DNA of 63,858 nucleotides, from NCBI GenBank assembly GCA_002838945.1, contig PGXB01000018.1, forward strand, positions 1 to 63,858, written 5' to 3'. Source of the DNA: a candidate division Zixibacteria bacterium HGW-Zixibacteria-1 (GTDB lineage Bacteria; Zixibacteria; MSB-5A5; GN15; PGXB01). The notes below the pieces were generated by a model. That model was not told the DNA's origin. It searched no databases and saw only the letters and a program-made list of their open reading frames with translations. How positions within the stretch are numbered: the first letter of the stretch is position 1; each line of letters starts with the position of its first letter. The position numbers were made by a program, and so were the translations under genes. Of the stretch, positions 36,097-45,470 are shown in pieces.

Positions 36097-37515
36097 TCAA
36101 TTAAGCGAGACGGCCTCGACCAAATTCAAACCCCGTTCAAGGACTTTATAATTATTTACGGTAGTCACGCTTATAACATTCCCGGCCTCATCGAGAAATT
36201 CAATCGTCAGATCGTATTCCCCCGGCGCGATCTCGAAATCGCCGACATAAATCCGCCCCGGCAACAAATGCGAACAGCGCAAATCGGCGTTTTCGGTAAT
36301 ATCGGCCCCGATATCGATGGCCGCTTTTTTAAGCCAGCCGTCCAGTCCTCCGGTATCGGCTTTCTTTTTCATTTTGTACGTTGTCAGCCCTTTGAAAATC
36401 GCCCGCGCCACCGTCCTGAGATAGATCAGCGATTTTTTGGCCTCGAATGTCTCCGTCGCCACTTTCGAAATATCTTCGATCAACTGCAATTCTCCGATGA
36501 ACATGGAATCGGCCGTGACCCGAATCCGGGTGATTACCGACGGCCGCTCGATTATCTTGGGAATAGCCAGCTTGAAATAAAAATCCTGCGAAACCTTCAT
36601 CGGAATATGGCCGTATTCGGTGTCCTGGCGCCATGGGTCGGTATAGAGAATCTGCACCAGATTGAGATCTTTATCGGTGCGGATTCGAAGATTCAGCGCC
36701 TCCTTGACCGGCGAAAGCCCCGCCAGGCCGACAATACTCAAAATCGACTTGTCTTCGGAGTAATATTTCACCTCGGGCATTTCGAAATCATAAATATACG
36801 GTTGTTCGCGGAAAGCGCTGACCAGAAAATCATGATCGATCCGGGCATCATCAAGCCGCCCGTCAGCCGCATAAATGTGCATGCTCAAATACCGGGCAAA
36901 AGCGGCATTATTGAATCTGACCTTCTCCGCGCTGTATTTGATATCCACCCGCGCGGTATCCTCCTCGGCCCCCTGATTGTACCGTGCCGCCATATCGCCA
37001 TATTTTTGTTCGAGTAATTCCAGTTTTTCGTTGGCCCGGCGTATTTCCACAAAAGCATCATCAAACCTGTCCATCACGATAAAATTAAGCGCCTTGACAA
37101 GATTGGAATACAATATTTCATAATCCTCGCCGGAATAATCGAGCACATTATCATTAAGCAACAGCGACGTTGCCGCCTTGGAAATGCTTTTGGTAAACAA
37201 TTCCCGGGCGGCATCCTCCGCCTCGGTCAGTTTGTTATTGCTGGAATCGAACTGATCGGCGTAATGATAGGCCAGTCCGGCATCAAGATAGTACAAAAAG
37301 CGGTCTTTTTCCTTGTATTTGCCTTTCTCCTTCGCTTCTTCGATTTTCTCCACCGAAGCCTTATAATCGCCTTCGCGAAGCTCCTCCGTTATCGGGTCAT
37401 AGAAGGCATTCTGTGTCGAAAGTGAGGCGCACCCGGATTGCAAAACAAGGCACAACAGCAGCATTATTGCTGCTGTCATGCCTGATATATATATTCTATG
37501 GATCGGGTTTACCAC
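36097..37515 (-). CDS. COG3014-type lipoprotein
   Basis: 472 residues with a lipoprotein signal (lipobox LQSGC). TPR-like helices in the first 200 residues (YYLDAGLAYHYADQFDSSNN) and beta-rich C-terminal half. It starts at GTG 37515 and overlaps the lpoB stop (37509) by 7 bases, so the two are translated together. In other bacteria COG3014 lipoproteins are encoded beside lpoB. It is probably periplasmic and linked to cell-wall synthesis. Confidence 0.78.
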   Translation of the reverse strand: MVNPIHRIYISGMTAAIMLLLCLVLQSGCASLSTQNAFYDPITEELREGDYKASVEKIEEAKEKGKYKEKDRFLYYLDAGLAYHYADQFDSSNNKLTEAEDAARELFTKSISKAATSLLLNDNVLDYSGEDYEILYSNLVKALNFIVMDRFDDAFVEIRRANEKLELLEQKYGDMAARYNQGAEEDTARVDIKYSAEKVRFNNAAFARYLSMHIYAADGRLDDARIDHDFLVSAFREQPYIYDFEMPEVKYYSEDKSILSIVGLAGLSPVKEALNLRIRTDKDLNLVQILYTDPWRQDTEYGHIPMKVSQDFYFKLAIPKIIERPSVITRIRVTADSMFIGELQLIEDISKVATETFEAKKSLIYLRTVARAIFKGLTTYKMKKKADTGGLDGWLKKAAIDIGADITENADLRCSHLLPGRIYVGDFEIAPGEYDLTIEFLDEAGNVISVTTVNNYKVLERGLNLVEAVSLN

Positions 37516-38108
37516 TTGGTCTTGCCCTGAGATATTTCCTTCTTGATTTTCTTCGTACCGATCCAGACTTTTTCCATCGACTCGATATTGATCATCTCCA
37601 GGTCGGTCTGGTAATAAACGACCTTGATTCCTTCAACCTGATCGACAATGGTCTTAATGGCGCCCATCAGGATAAAATCGGCCCCGGTTTCATTACGGAT
37701 TTTCTTCATCGTCTCTTTAGAGGCAAAATCCTGCTGGTCAAACCTCTCACCGCGGATTTCATCCCGCTGCCCGCTGCTGGCCACAAAACGAACCTTGCCC
37801 GAATTGATCAGCTCGCGCTCGAAATCGGCCGTAAAAGTTTCGGTGTCGATATGTTCGGAGCTCATATTCCGTATCGTCCCGACCGTTACCACCGGCTTAT
37901 TACCGGTTGCGGCCGCAAAATCTGTTATCCAGACACGCGCCACCGCGTCGGTTATCATCTCCTGCGCCACCAGGCGGGCGTCGGTGTCGTTCCAATTCCC
38001 GCTCAAATCGGTCTGAGTTTCGGGATCGATGCGGGTAACCTGGGTCGATGAACCGCCGCATCCGGCCACCAGTAACCCCATCAGCATCAGAATTACTACA
38101 TGTTTCAC
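37509..38108 (-). CDS. lpoB: LpoB-like activator of penicillin-binding protein
   Basis: 199 residues, GTG 38108 start with GGGAG upstream. Lipobox LVAGC at the N terminus, then the LpoB domain: DPETQTDLSGNWNDTDARLV, VTVGTIRNMSSEHIDTETFT, FERELINSGKVRFVA, ETGADFILMGAI. In proteobacteria LpoB activates PBP1b from the outer membrane; here no PBP gene is adjacent. Confidence 0.85.
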   Translation of the reverse strand: MKHVVILMLMGLLVAGCGGSSTQVTRIDPETQTDLSGNWNDTDARLVAQEMITDAVARVWITDFAAATGNKPVVTVGTIRNMSSEHIDTETFTADFERELINSGKVRFVASSGQRDEIRGERFDQQDFASKETMKKIRNETGADFILMGAIKTIVDQVEGIKVVYYQTDLEMINIESMEKVWIGTKKIKKEISQGKTKW

Positions 38109-38322
38109 TTTTGACTCCCTTCAAAAAACATATTTTCGTTATTCTATAGTCTTATATCAGATATTGCTGGATATATCTTTATACAAACAAGCTGAAATTT
38201 CAACAAAAAGTTATATTGTGGGGAATTCACGGTTCCGCCAAAAACCGTAACATAATTGCCGTAGACAATTCACATTTCAATGCGGCATTGCCTGCAATGT
38301 TCATTATCCAAGCTGTTACAAA

Positions 38323-38961
38323 TTATACAAGATTCTGCAAACGTCTGATTTCCGATTTTATATCATCTATTACTTCAATATTTTGAATTTCCTTGGAACC
38401 ATCCTTTTTTATTGAAATAACATAAAATACTTTCCCTTGATATTTTTTGGAAAACTTTATATGAGTTAATTTTTGCAATTCTCTTTCCTTATAAATCTGT
38501 GTTATGTGTGAGACATCACTTGCTGGTTTAATTTGTAATCCAATATATTTGCCATCAATATCAATATAGAAATCAACATTGAATAACCTGTCCCACTCAT
38601 CAGGTGCAGGCTCAATTCGCTGTTCCAATATTTTTTCCAATTGGCCATAAACCGTTTTGATTTCTGTCAAATATCCATCGTAAGTCCTGTTTATCACCAA
38701 ATTATATATGTAATCAATACAATCATTTTCATTTATTGAATCAATCTCAGCGGCAAGCACTTCAGTAATCTTTATATAAAGTCTACGGCCCAACTCTTCG
38801 ATATGTTCTCGTGATTTAATATTCTGGAAGTAATAATTTTCCCACTCCTCCAAATTCTTTGGGGCGCATTTCCTTATAGCCTCTGAGACAGCGCCAACAT
38901 TTCTCTTGAAATTGAATTGAAAACGATTAGTCGCAGAATTAAGTAGCCACTCTTTTGCCAT
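38323..38961 (-). CDS. Type II restriction endonuclease, MjaI-like
   Basis: 212 residues, AT-rich. AKEWLLNSATNRFQFNFKRN and the spacing of NVGAVSEAIRKCAPKNLEEW resemble MjaI-family endonucleases, which cut CTAG. A possible catalytic core is VDFYIDIDGKYIGLQIKPAS (D..D...QIK, a PD-(D/E)XK variant). The start ATG 38961 has AGGGA upstream and overlaps the methyltransferase gene by 23 bases. Low GC relative to neighbours suggests acquisition. Family assignment from memory of sequence pattern only. Confidence 0.6.
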   Translation of the reverse strand: MAKEWLLNSATNRFQFNFKRNVGAVSEAIRKCAPKNLEEWENYYFQNIKSREHIEELGRRLYIKITEVLAAEIDSINENDCIDYIYNLVINRTYDGYLTEIKTVYGQLEKILEQRIEPAPDEWDRLFNVDFYIDIDGKYIGLQIKPASDVSHITQIYKERELQKLTHIKFSKKYQGKVFYVISIKKDGSKEIQNIEVIDDIKSEIRRLQNLV

Positions 38962-40255
38962 TATATCCCTTTTTCAACTTATTTAATGATACATTTGTGA
39001 TTGCAGTAGAATCATCGACCAAAGCCAATCCATATTTAACCAAATGTGCATTAATAAATGTCTTGTTTTTTAAATAGAGGTAGCAAAGTAAATTATTGTC
39101 TGAATCATACTTAATTTTATCAAATTTTAAGAATACTTTTTTGCCCTTTACCTTACTTATGAGAAATTCATTAAATTCCATTAATTGATTTTCATTTACT
39201 TTAATGCCTGCCAATTTGACTGACAAACCATTATCTAATAATAGCTTGTTATTGGGCAATATTTTCTTTACTGTATAGTAATCTTGCTTTTCCTTTGTAC
39301 CTGAATCAATCTTTGAACCAAAGGATAGCTTCTTTATATCAATTTTTTTGTCAAATGCAACTGGATCTTTGAAATTATATGGAAAGGATTTCATTTTTTT
39401 AAAAAAGTCAATATTGGGAGAACTGGATATAATGAACTCAATTTCATAATCTTTCTCAAAGATATCACCTTTGTCTAATTTTAATTTATTGATGATTACT
39501 TCTTTAAAATCCTGATTAATTTCATATCCTATTGAATTTCTTTGAAGATTTTTTGCCGCTAAAATCGTCGTTCCACTACCCAAGAAAGGATCTAAAACAG
39601 TGTCTCCAACAAAGCTAAACATCTTTATAAGTCTACGAGGTAATTCCTCTGGAAACATTGCCAAATGGCCATTTTGCTTTTCGCCCGCAAAATTCCAATG
39701 GCCATTAAAATAAAGATTCCATTCCTCTTTGCTTAATATTGACTGCTGCTTCTGCCTTTTTTCGACTTTTGGTACATCTCCATATTTCTTAAAAATCAAG
39801 ATAAATTCATAATCTATTTTCAATATTCCGTTTCTTGGATACGGGAATGAGCCCATTATGGTCGCACCACCTGTAGTATTACAAGTTGTTACCTTTTGCC
39901 AAATTATTGCCCCCATATAATCAAATCCTATTGTCTCACAGAATTTGATTATTTCAGTTCTAATTGGGATAACCTTGTATCTTCCATAATAGACCGAGCG
40001 AGCAAATTGATCACCGATATTAATGCATAGTCGGCAACCCTTGTGTAAGACTCTGTGGCATTCTGACCATACTAGATTTAGATTATTTATATATTGTTCA
40101 TATGTATCATTAAAACCTATTTGATTTTCCTTGCCATAGTCTTTTAATTGCCAATAGGGCGGTGATGTAACTACCAAATGAACACTTTCATTTGGAATTA
40201 TTGCGAGTTCACGCGAATCGCCAAAAACTATTTTATGTGAAGTTTTCATAACCAA
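38939..40255 (-). CDS. DNA methyltransferase (N4-cytosine/N6-adenine) with degenerate SNase-like C-terminal domain
   Basis: 438 residues if started at TTG 40255; ATG 40249 is possible. TSPPYW (30-35, motif IV) comes before DPFLGSGTT (222-230, motif I), the beta-class order. SPPY is usual for N4-cytosine enzymes. Residues about 325-415 (VKLAGIKVNENQLMEFNEFL, LLCYLYLKNKTFINAHLVKY) look like a staphylococcal-nuclease/thermonuclease fold. The family's catalytic Arg/Asp positions are not conserved (VKL instead of VRL, NNLL instead of GRLL, no DGDT), so this tail is probably a binding module. It protects host DNA from the downstream endonuclease. AT-rich; likely horizontally acquired. Confidence 0.8.
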   Translation of the reverse strand: MVMKTSHKIVFGDSRELAIIPNESVHLVVTSPPYWQLKDYGKENQIGFNDTYEQYINNLNLVWSECHRVLHKGCRLCINIGDQFARSVYYGRYKVIPIRTEIIKFCETIGFDYMGAIIWQKVTTCNTTGGATIMGSFPYPRNGILKIDYEFILIFKKYGDVPKVEKRQKQQSILSKEEWNLYFNGHWNFAGEKQNGHLAMFPEELPRRLIKMFSFVGDTVLDPFLGSGTTILAAKNLQRNSIGYEINQDFKEVIINKLKLDKGDIFEKDYEIEFIISSSPNIDFFKKMKSFPYNFKDPVAFDKKIDIKKLSFGSKIDSGTKEKQDYYTVKKILPNNKLLLDNGLSVKLAGIKVNENQLMEFNEFLISKVKGKKVFLKFDKIKYDSDNNLLCYLYLKNKTFINAHLVKYGLALVDDSTAITNVSLNKLKKGYNGKRVAT

Positions 40256-40459
40256 ATAATATATTCCTTTTTCAATAATATGACATCACTAATATAATAA
40301 TTTTATTAAATCTTTTGTAACTCATTCTGTTCCAGCTTACTTTATTCGTTTTTTATGGGCATTAGGACATCATTAATATAGATGACTTTCGGATAATATA
40401 CTTATCAAGACTTACCTCTATTTGTCTACATTTACTGATTGCCCGAACTACATATCACT

Positions 40460-41209
40460 TTACAGCATCAACGCCCCGCCGGAGACCGCAATGTAATTAC
40501 CCGTCACAAACCCGGCATCGTCGCGGACCACCATCAGCACCGCACCGGCGATATCTTCCGGCTGGCCCACGCGCTTCATCGGTGTCATTCTGGCCGAATC
40601 TTCAATCCGCTCCTTCGGCAGCCATGAAGTCGCATCGGTGATAGTCAGCCCCGGCGCGACCGTGTTGACCCGGATACCGAATGGTCCCAGTTCCAGCGCC
40701 AACGACTTCATCAAGCCGTCCACTCCCGACTTGGCCGTGGTGTGGGAGCTGAATCCGAAGCCCGGATGCCGCGACAACCCGCTGCTGATTCCGACTATAC
40801 ACCCCTTCTTGCGCTCGATCATCTGCGGTATGACAAGCTGCGCCGGATGGAAAAAGCCGCGGATTTCACCCAGCACCTTGTTTTCGAATTCTTCCGTGGT
40901 CAGTTCCATAAAAGCCTTCCATGGCACACTGGCGCCGGCATTGAGAACCAAAATGTCGATCTTGCCCAATTCGGCATTAGTCTTCTTCACCATTTCGGCG
41001 ACCTCGTCGCGCTTGCGGACGTCGGCCTGGACCATAATCGCTTTGCCGCCATTATCAATGATTTCCTTGACCACCGCTTCAGCCGGTCCCTTACTCTGAA
41101 AATAATTAACCGCCACTGCCGCGCCATGCCGCGCCAGCAGTTTCGCCGTCGCCGCGCCGATTCCCCGGCTGGCGCCGGTTACCAATGCCACTTTCCCTTT
41201 GAGTTCCAT
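40460..41209 (-). CDS. Short-chain dehydrogenase/reductase, Tyr-to-His active-site variant
   Basis: 249 residues, the classical SDR length. Cofactor motif TGASRGIG (11-18), NAG (90-92), ISS (141-143), and FPPG-equivalent VNTVAPGLTITDATSW. The usual catalytic Tyr of YxxxK is H156 in HTTAK (156-160), as in a subset of 3-oxoacyl-ACP-reductase-like SDRs. AAGGAG precedes ATG 41209. Substrate unknown; next to no fatty-acid genes. Confidence 0.85.
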   Translation of the reverse strand: MELKGKVALVTGASRGIGAATAKLLARHGAAVAVNYFQSKGPAEAVVKEIIDNGGKAIMVQADVRKRDEVAEMVKKTNAELGKIDILVLNAGASVPWKAFMELTTEEFENKVLGEIRGFFHPAQLVIPQMIERKKGCIVGISSGLSRHPGFGFSSHTTAKSGVDGLMKSLALELGPFGIRVNTVAPGLTITDATSWLPKERIEDSARMTPMKRVGQPEDIAGAVLMVVRDDAGFVTGNYIAVSGGALML

Positions 41210-41330
41210 AGCTGACTCCTTCCGATTTATGCCTTTTGATAATTAAATATTTCTATTCTCATATATTAATAATCACAAATCCTAAAACAGATGTCAATGT
41301 ACATCAGACAGGAAAAAAACCAGACAAAAA

Positions 41331-41354
41331 AAAGGCGGCCCGAAAGCCGCCTTT
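41331..41354 (-). terminator. Intrinsic terminator of the GH57/MlaD unit
   Basis: AAAGGCGGC (41331-41339) and GCCGCCTTT (41346-41354); on the minus strand a long T run follows (A run at 41325-41330). Confidence 0.88.
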
Positions 41355-41368
41355 GAGATTTCATAACA

Positions 41369-43558
41369 TCACAATTTCTGAACCGGCGTTTCCTGCCCCC
41401 TGGCCAAAAATCTGCGCGGGAGATTTTCCGGTTTGCCCGAAAACAGCAGGAAAGACACTTCGAACGGAACCCCCTTCTTGAGCGAAATATCGAATATATT
41501 CACAATCGAGGTTCCCTGGTACACTTTCTCGAAACCACCCTCAGAAAGGGAAATAGTGAATATCGGCACCTGCCAGACTTCCCCCTCGCGGTCAGGCATG
41601 ACCGCTATTACAAGCTTGCCCCAGTCATCATTCAGGATGGTCGATGTAAATCCTTTGTGTGAATTTACGGCATCAAGGAAACTGTTTTCAGGTCTGACGC
41701 CGCCGAACGTTATATAGCGGTCATCGGCATGACCTGCCAGCAGGTTGAAATTGTTCTCCACCGCAAAACGAATCCCGGAGATATTATCCTTTTCGGCGGT
41801 CAGGCTGTAATTGACGCTGATGACATCCGAATCTTTCTGGAAATAGTAGCTTTTTACGATAGTCAGCGGCTTAATGCCATCCTCACGCCAGAGATGCCCG
41901 TTTCTCTTCAACCGAACCGTCCCGGCATCGCCGCCGGGGCTGTACTGCCACGGCTCCAGCACGAAATCGCCGTCATCGCCGAACTTCCCCGAAGCAAACT
42001 TATTGATATCGGTGTCCGATTTTATAAAATGATCCACAAAGCACCGACGCAAATACCAATCTTCGGCCAGAAGCTTGTTCAAACCGGTTTCTTTGGTCAG
42101 CACCAGATCATGAATCGATTCGGTTTCATCGCTTTCCGTCGTGTCGCCGTCAAGTTTGGCGGTGGCTAATTTGCGATGGTACCCCTCCAGCCTGCGGGTA
42201 AGCGTATCGGTAATCGAAAAAGCGGCTTCACGGTTATCCAGTTCGACCAGCGTTCCTCCATAAGATGGCTTTATAATGGCATAAAATTTATTGGTCGTAA
42301 CCAGCACTTCGCTGTGCCCGTCGCTGTCATAATCGACCATAGTTTTCTGCACTTCTTCAAGTTCGGGGGTCAATAGGTTTTCCGCCGATATGATATTGCT
42401 GTAAATGGCACTCCTTATATGCGCCAAATATAACCCGCCAAAAACACCGTGCCAATAGGGGCAGTTGCACTGGGCGGCATAAAGATGGTGCCGGGCCTGG
42501 TCGAACGGGTCATGACGCGTCGGATTCTGCCTGATGAACTGCTCCAGCTTATTTGAGACATGCAGCATCCGCTTGTGCATCATATTGACTTCTTCATACT
42601 TGGCCAAAAAACTGCGCCAGTGTCCGCCCCGCACGAACCGGCCATACCGCTCCAGCTTGCCCGATTCCTTGAGCCATTTTTCGAATTCTTCATATTCCAC
42701 GAACGCCTTCGCCGGAAGCGACCAGTGCAACATCTCGGCATATGAAGCTGTCGGCAGATACACCCTTCCAACCGGCCTGGTTACCGCCGCCTGACCCAGC
42801 GTAATCACTTCAAGCCAATCCGAGTTATCAGACAGCGCCGTAAAAAATTCCTCCAGCCATCCGTCCGTATAACAGTGCCGATGCGTCTTGGGCCAGACGC
42901 CGAATTTCTCGCCGTCATCGGCATACACGGCCAATCCACCCGGATTTTTTTCGGCCTGCCGTTTCAACTCATCGATCACTTTCTCGACCGTTCCGAATGG
43001 AATCCGGTAACGAAGTTTCTTTTGTATCGGCAGCAGCTTCACGACAGCGCCTTCCTCCTCGGTCAGAAAAACCCCCTTCAAATCATCCGGCTCCATCCCG
43101 GTGTAGATGAAATGTGTATCGTCTATCGGAAGGTATTCAACGCCGGCCTTCTTGAGCGCTTTCGGAAGGTGCGGCTCCCAGACCCGCTCGGTCAGCCATA
43201 ATCCGGTCGGATCAACGCCAAACTGGCCGTAAAGATAGCGGCTGAGCATTTCTATTTGACCATGCTTGTCGCGATCCGGAATCATGGGCAAAATCGGCTC
43301 ATAAAAGCCGCCGGTCATTAGCTCCAGTCGTTCATCATATATAAGTTTCTGAACCAGATCGAAATATTTTATATCCATCTCACCCTGCCAGGTCCATAAA
43401 ATGCCCGACTGGTGGAGCGACATTTTTAGTTTATCGAACTTTTCGAATAATTCCAGGAAGGGTTTGTAAGCCAGTTTGTGGGCCTGTTTAAAAACCGAGT
43501 CGAAATTCCCAATCGGCTGGTGGTTATGAATTCCTATGGCCAGCTTAAACTTCTCCAT
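41369..43558 (-). CDS. GH57 4-alpha-glucanotransferase / alpha-amylase family protein
   Basis: 729 residues, the usual length. N-terminal motif IGIHNHQPIGNFDSVF; catalytic nucleophile Glu in LTERVWEPHLPKAL and the acid/base Asp in YADDGEKFGVWPKT; the C-terminal part has the DUF1925/DUF1926 beta domains. Rearranges alpha-1,4-glucans such as glycogen; cytoplasmic, since no signal peptide is seen. The ATG at 43558 overlaps the stop of the upstream mlaD-like gene (TAATG), so the two are translationally coupled. Confidence 0.92.
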   Translation of the reverse strand: MEKFKLAIGIHNHQPIGNFDSVFKQAHKLAYKPFLELFEKFDKLKMSLHQSGILWTWQGEMDIKYFDLVQKLIYDERLELMTGGFYEPILPMIPDRDKHGQIEMLSRYLYGQFGVDPTGLWLTERVWEPHLPKALKKAGVEYLPIDDTHFIYTGMEPDDLKGVFLTEEEGAVVKLLPIQKKLRYRIPFGTVEKVIDELKRQAEKNPGGLAVYADDGEKFGVWPKTHRHCYTDGWLEEFFTALSDNSDWLEVITLGQAAVTRPVGRVYLPTASYAEMLHWSLPAKAFVEYEEFEKWLKESGKLERYGRFVRGGHWRSFLAKYEEVNMMHKRMLHVSNKLEQFIRQNPTRHDPFDQARHHLYAAQCNCPYWHGVFGGLYLAHIRSAIYSNIISAENLLTPELEEVQKTMVDYDSDGHSEVLVTTNKFYAIIKPSYGGTLVELDNREAAFSITDTLTRRLEGYHRKLATAKLDGDTTESDETESIHDLVLTKETGLNKLLAEDWYLRRCFVDHFIKSDTDINKFASGKFGDDGDFVLEPWQYSPGGDAGTVRLKRNGHLWREDGIKPLTIVKSYYFQKDSDVISVNYSLTAEKDNISGIRFAVENNFNLLAGHADDRYITFGGVRPENSFLDAVNSHKGFTSTILNDDWGKLVIAVMPDREGEVWQVPIFTISLSEGGFEKVYQGTSIVNIFDISLKKGVPFEVSFLLFSGKPENLPRRFLARGQETPVQKL

Positions 43559-44460
43559 TAAAACAACTCCACTTTCAAGTCAATATATTTGCGGGGATTT
43601 TCCCTGATATCATTTATTAAGGCATCGAGATTGGAAGCGGTTTTTCGCAAGTCATCATACAATCGACGGTCATCGACCAGCATCTGAATCGTTCCATCAC
43701 CCTTATTGAGGTTGTCGGCGAACTCACGGGCCGCTTTCGACATCTGTTCCAGATCCGTCACTACCCCGTCCATCCGGCGTGAAACATCCTCAACCCGGAC
43801 CAGCGTCGAATCGACCTTTTCGGTGCTTCCCGAAACCAGTTTTTTCAATCCTTTCGATGCCGCCAGAAAATTCTCGGCGGTTTTGTCGAAATTATTACGA
43901 TTCCGCTCCAGGTATTCCGCGAGCGATTCCGAAAGTTTTTCAAAATTGCCGATGGCATTGGATAGTTTGTCGAGATTCTCGTCGGAAGCAATCGAGCCTT
44001 TGATGGCAAACACCAGATTTCGCAACTCGGTGGTCATCTCCCCCATCATTCCCATAACTTCAGGAATGCCGGTATCATATGAACCCTGCGCCGGAATCGA
44101 CAAATCCAGCGGTTCTTCGGATGCCCCCGGCCGAACCGCCACGAACCGCTCACCCATCAGACCGATATTTTTGACGGTGAAAGAGGCATCCTTTTGGAGT
44201 CCCACTTCCTTGCTCATAGTCATAGTGACCAGCACGCCGCCTTCATGAAGAGTCATATTTTTGACCTTCCCCATGCGGATGCCGGAAACCATCACCGGGT
44301 TCCCTTTGGCCAGCGAGCCAACCTCTTCGAAAACCACCAGAACCGGCTGATATTCCTGGCCGAAGCGATATCCCTGTATCCAGAAAATCGCCGCCGACAG
44401 AATAATGAGACCGGCAATGATGAGAAGCCCGACTCTGAATTCTACGTTTTTGGATGCCAT
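43558..44460 (-). CDS. MlaD/MCE-family lipid-transport protein
   Basis: 300 residues. One N-terminal membrane helix (VGLLIIAGLIILSAAIFWI), then the MCE domain (VFEEVGSLAKGNPVMVSGIR, FTVKNIGLMGERFVAVRPGA), then a long helical segment of periplasmic coiled-coil type (about 160-270). Predicted to form a periplasmic ring or tunnel for lipid trafficking between membranes. Unusually, no MlaE permease or MlaF ATPase is adjacent. It is followed by the GH57 gene via a TAATG overlap. Confidence 0.85.
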   Translation of the reverse strand: MASKNVEFRVGLLIIAGLIILSAAIFWIQGYRFGQEYQPVLVVFEEVGSLAKGNPVMVSGIRMGKVKNMTLHEGGVLVTMTMSKEVGLQKDASFTVKNIGLMGERFVAVRPGASEEPLDLSIPAQGSYDTGIPEVMGMMGEMTTELRNLVFAIKGSIASDENLDKLSNAIGNFEKLSESLAEYLERNRNNFDKTAENFLAASKGLKKLVSGSTEKVDSTLVRVEDVSRRMDGVVTDLEQMSKAAREFADNLNKGDGTIQMLVDDRRLYDDLRKTASNLDALINDIRENPRKYIDLKVELF

Positions 44461-44549
44461 AACTTTATCCCGTACTAAAACAATTCGGTAACATCACATT
44501 TCATCTTAACTTATCGGGAGACAATATACAACCGAAATTATGAACGAAA

Positions 44550-45470
44550 TCAGAGGGATTTGTAGATCGTCAGATAGCTTCTATATCTGAAAGCTGCTAT
44601 CCGGCCTTCAGTTACCGCCTTTTTGACAGCACAATCCGGCTCGTGAGTATGGCTGCATCCGGTAAAACGACAGCCGTCGCGAAACTCTTCCATTTCCGGG
44701 AAAAAGCGCGCCAAATCTCCGCATTCGACATCCCACAACCCGAGAACCTTCAACCCGGGGCTGTCCACGACATAGCCGCCATTGGGTAATTCATACAATT
44801 CCACCCTGGTGGTGGTGTGGACACCCTTATCGGTGCTTTCGGAAACGGCCGCCACTCTTATATTCAAACCGGGAATTAGGTGATTGAGAATAGTAGATTT
44901 GCCTACTCCGGAGTGGCCGGCGAAAATTGTGATATGGTCGGCCAGATCCTTTGTCAGATTATCGAAACCTTCCCCGGTCACCGCCGATAAAATATGGCAA
45001 CTTATGCCGAGACGGTTATAACCTTCCTGAAGCTCCGCAACCACGGCAGGGCGCCCCAGATCGATTTTATTTAAAATAATAATTGGTCGTAAATTCCCGA
45101 TCTCGGCTGATATTAAAAACCGGTCGATTAAGCCCGGCTTGAGCGGTGGCTGCATGACAGACACGACCGCCGCCAGTTGATCGATATTGGCCGCAATAAC
45201 CTGTTTCCTGGAGTCCATACCCTTGGCCGGACGGAAAAACATCGAGCGACGTTTTTCGACCTGTTCGATCATACCGGTTCCGTCGGGGTTGACGGATATG
45301 TATACTTCATCACCTACGGCAACCGGTGTTACCGCATCAGTATTGTATTTTACTTTTCCACGAATTTCGCAGGGGATCTCTTTATGCTGCGATCTTACAA
45401 TAAAGGCCTTCCCATGCCCCCGGATGACGATCCCCTTAACGTTTTGGAAAGAAATAATCGTCCTCCTCAA
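44550..45470 (-). CDS. rsgA: Ribosome small-subunit-dependent GTPase RsgA (start uncertain)
   Basis: Circularly permuted GTPase that assists 30S maturation. The order of G motifs is NKIDL (G4), GHSGVGKST (G1), DSPG (G3), then a zinc knuckle CRFTGCSHTHEPDC. The open frame starts at TTG 45470, immediately after an in-frame TAA, and AGGAGG (45462-45467) falls inside codons 2-3. The spacing fits a start at ATT 45455 (6 bases) better. The start is thus either TTG 45470 or a rare ATT at 45455/45458. It overlaps the small ORF upstream. Confidence 0.9.
   Translation of the reverse strand: MRRTIISFQNVKGIVIRGHGKAFIVRSQHKEIPCEIRGKVKYNTDAVTPVAVGDEVYISVNPDGTGMIEQVEKRRSMFFRPAKGMDSRKQVIAANIDQLAAVVSVMQPPLKPGLIDRFLISAEIGNLRPIIILNKIDLGRPAVVAELQEGYNRLGISCHILSAVTGEGFDNLTKDLADHITIFAGHSGVGKSTILNHLIPGLNIRVAAVSESTDKGVHTTTRVELYELPNGGYVVDSPGLKVLGLWDVECGDLARFFPEMEEFRDGCRFTGCSHTHEPDCAVKKAVTEGRIAAFRYRSYLTIYKSL

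Noticed and set aside
36094-37017. 307-codon plus-strand frame opposite the COG3014 lipoprotein
   Set aside because: Mirror of the minus-strand gene, which has a lipobox and coupling to lpoB; the plus translation shows no recognisable domain.
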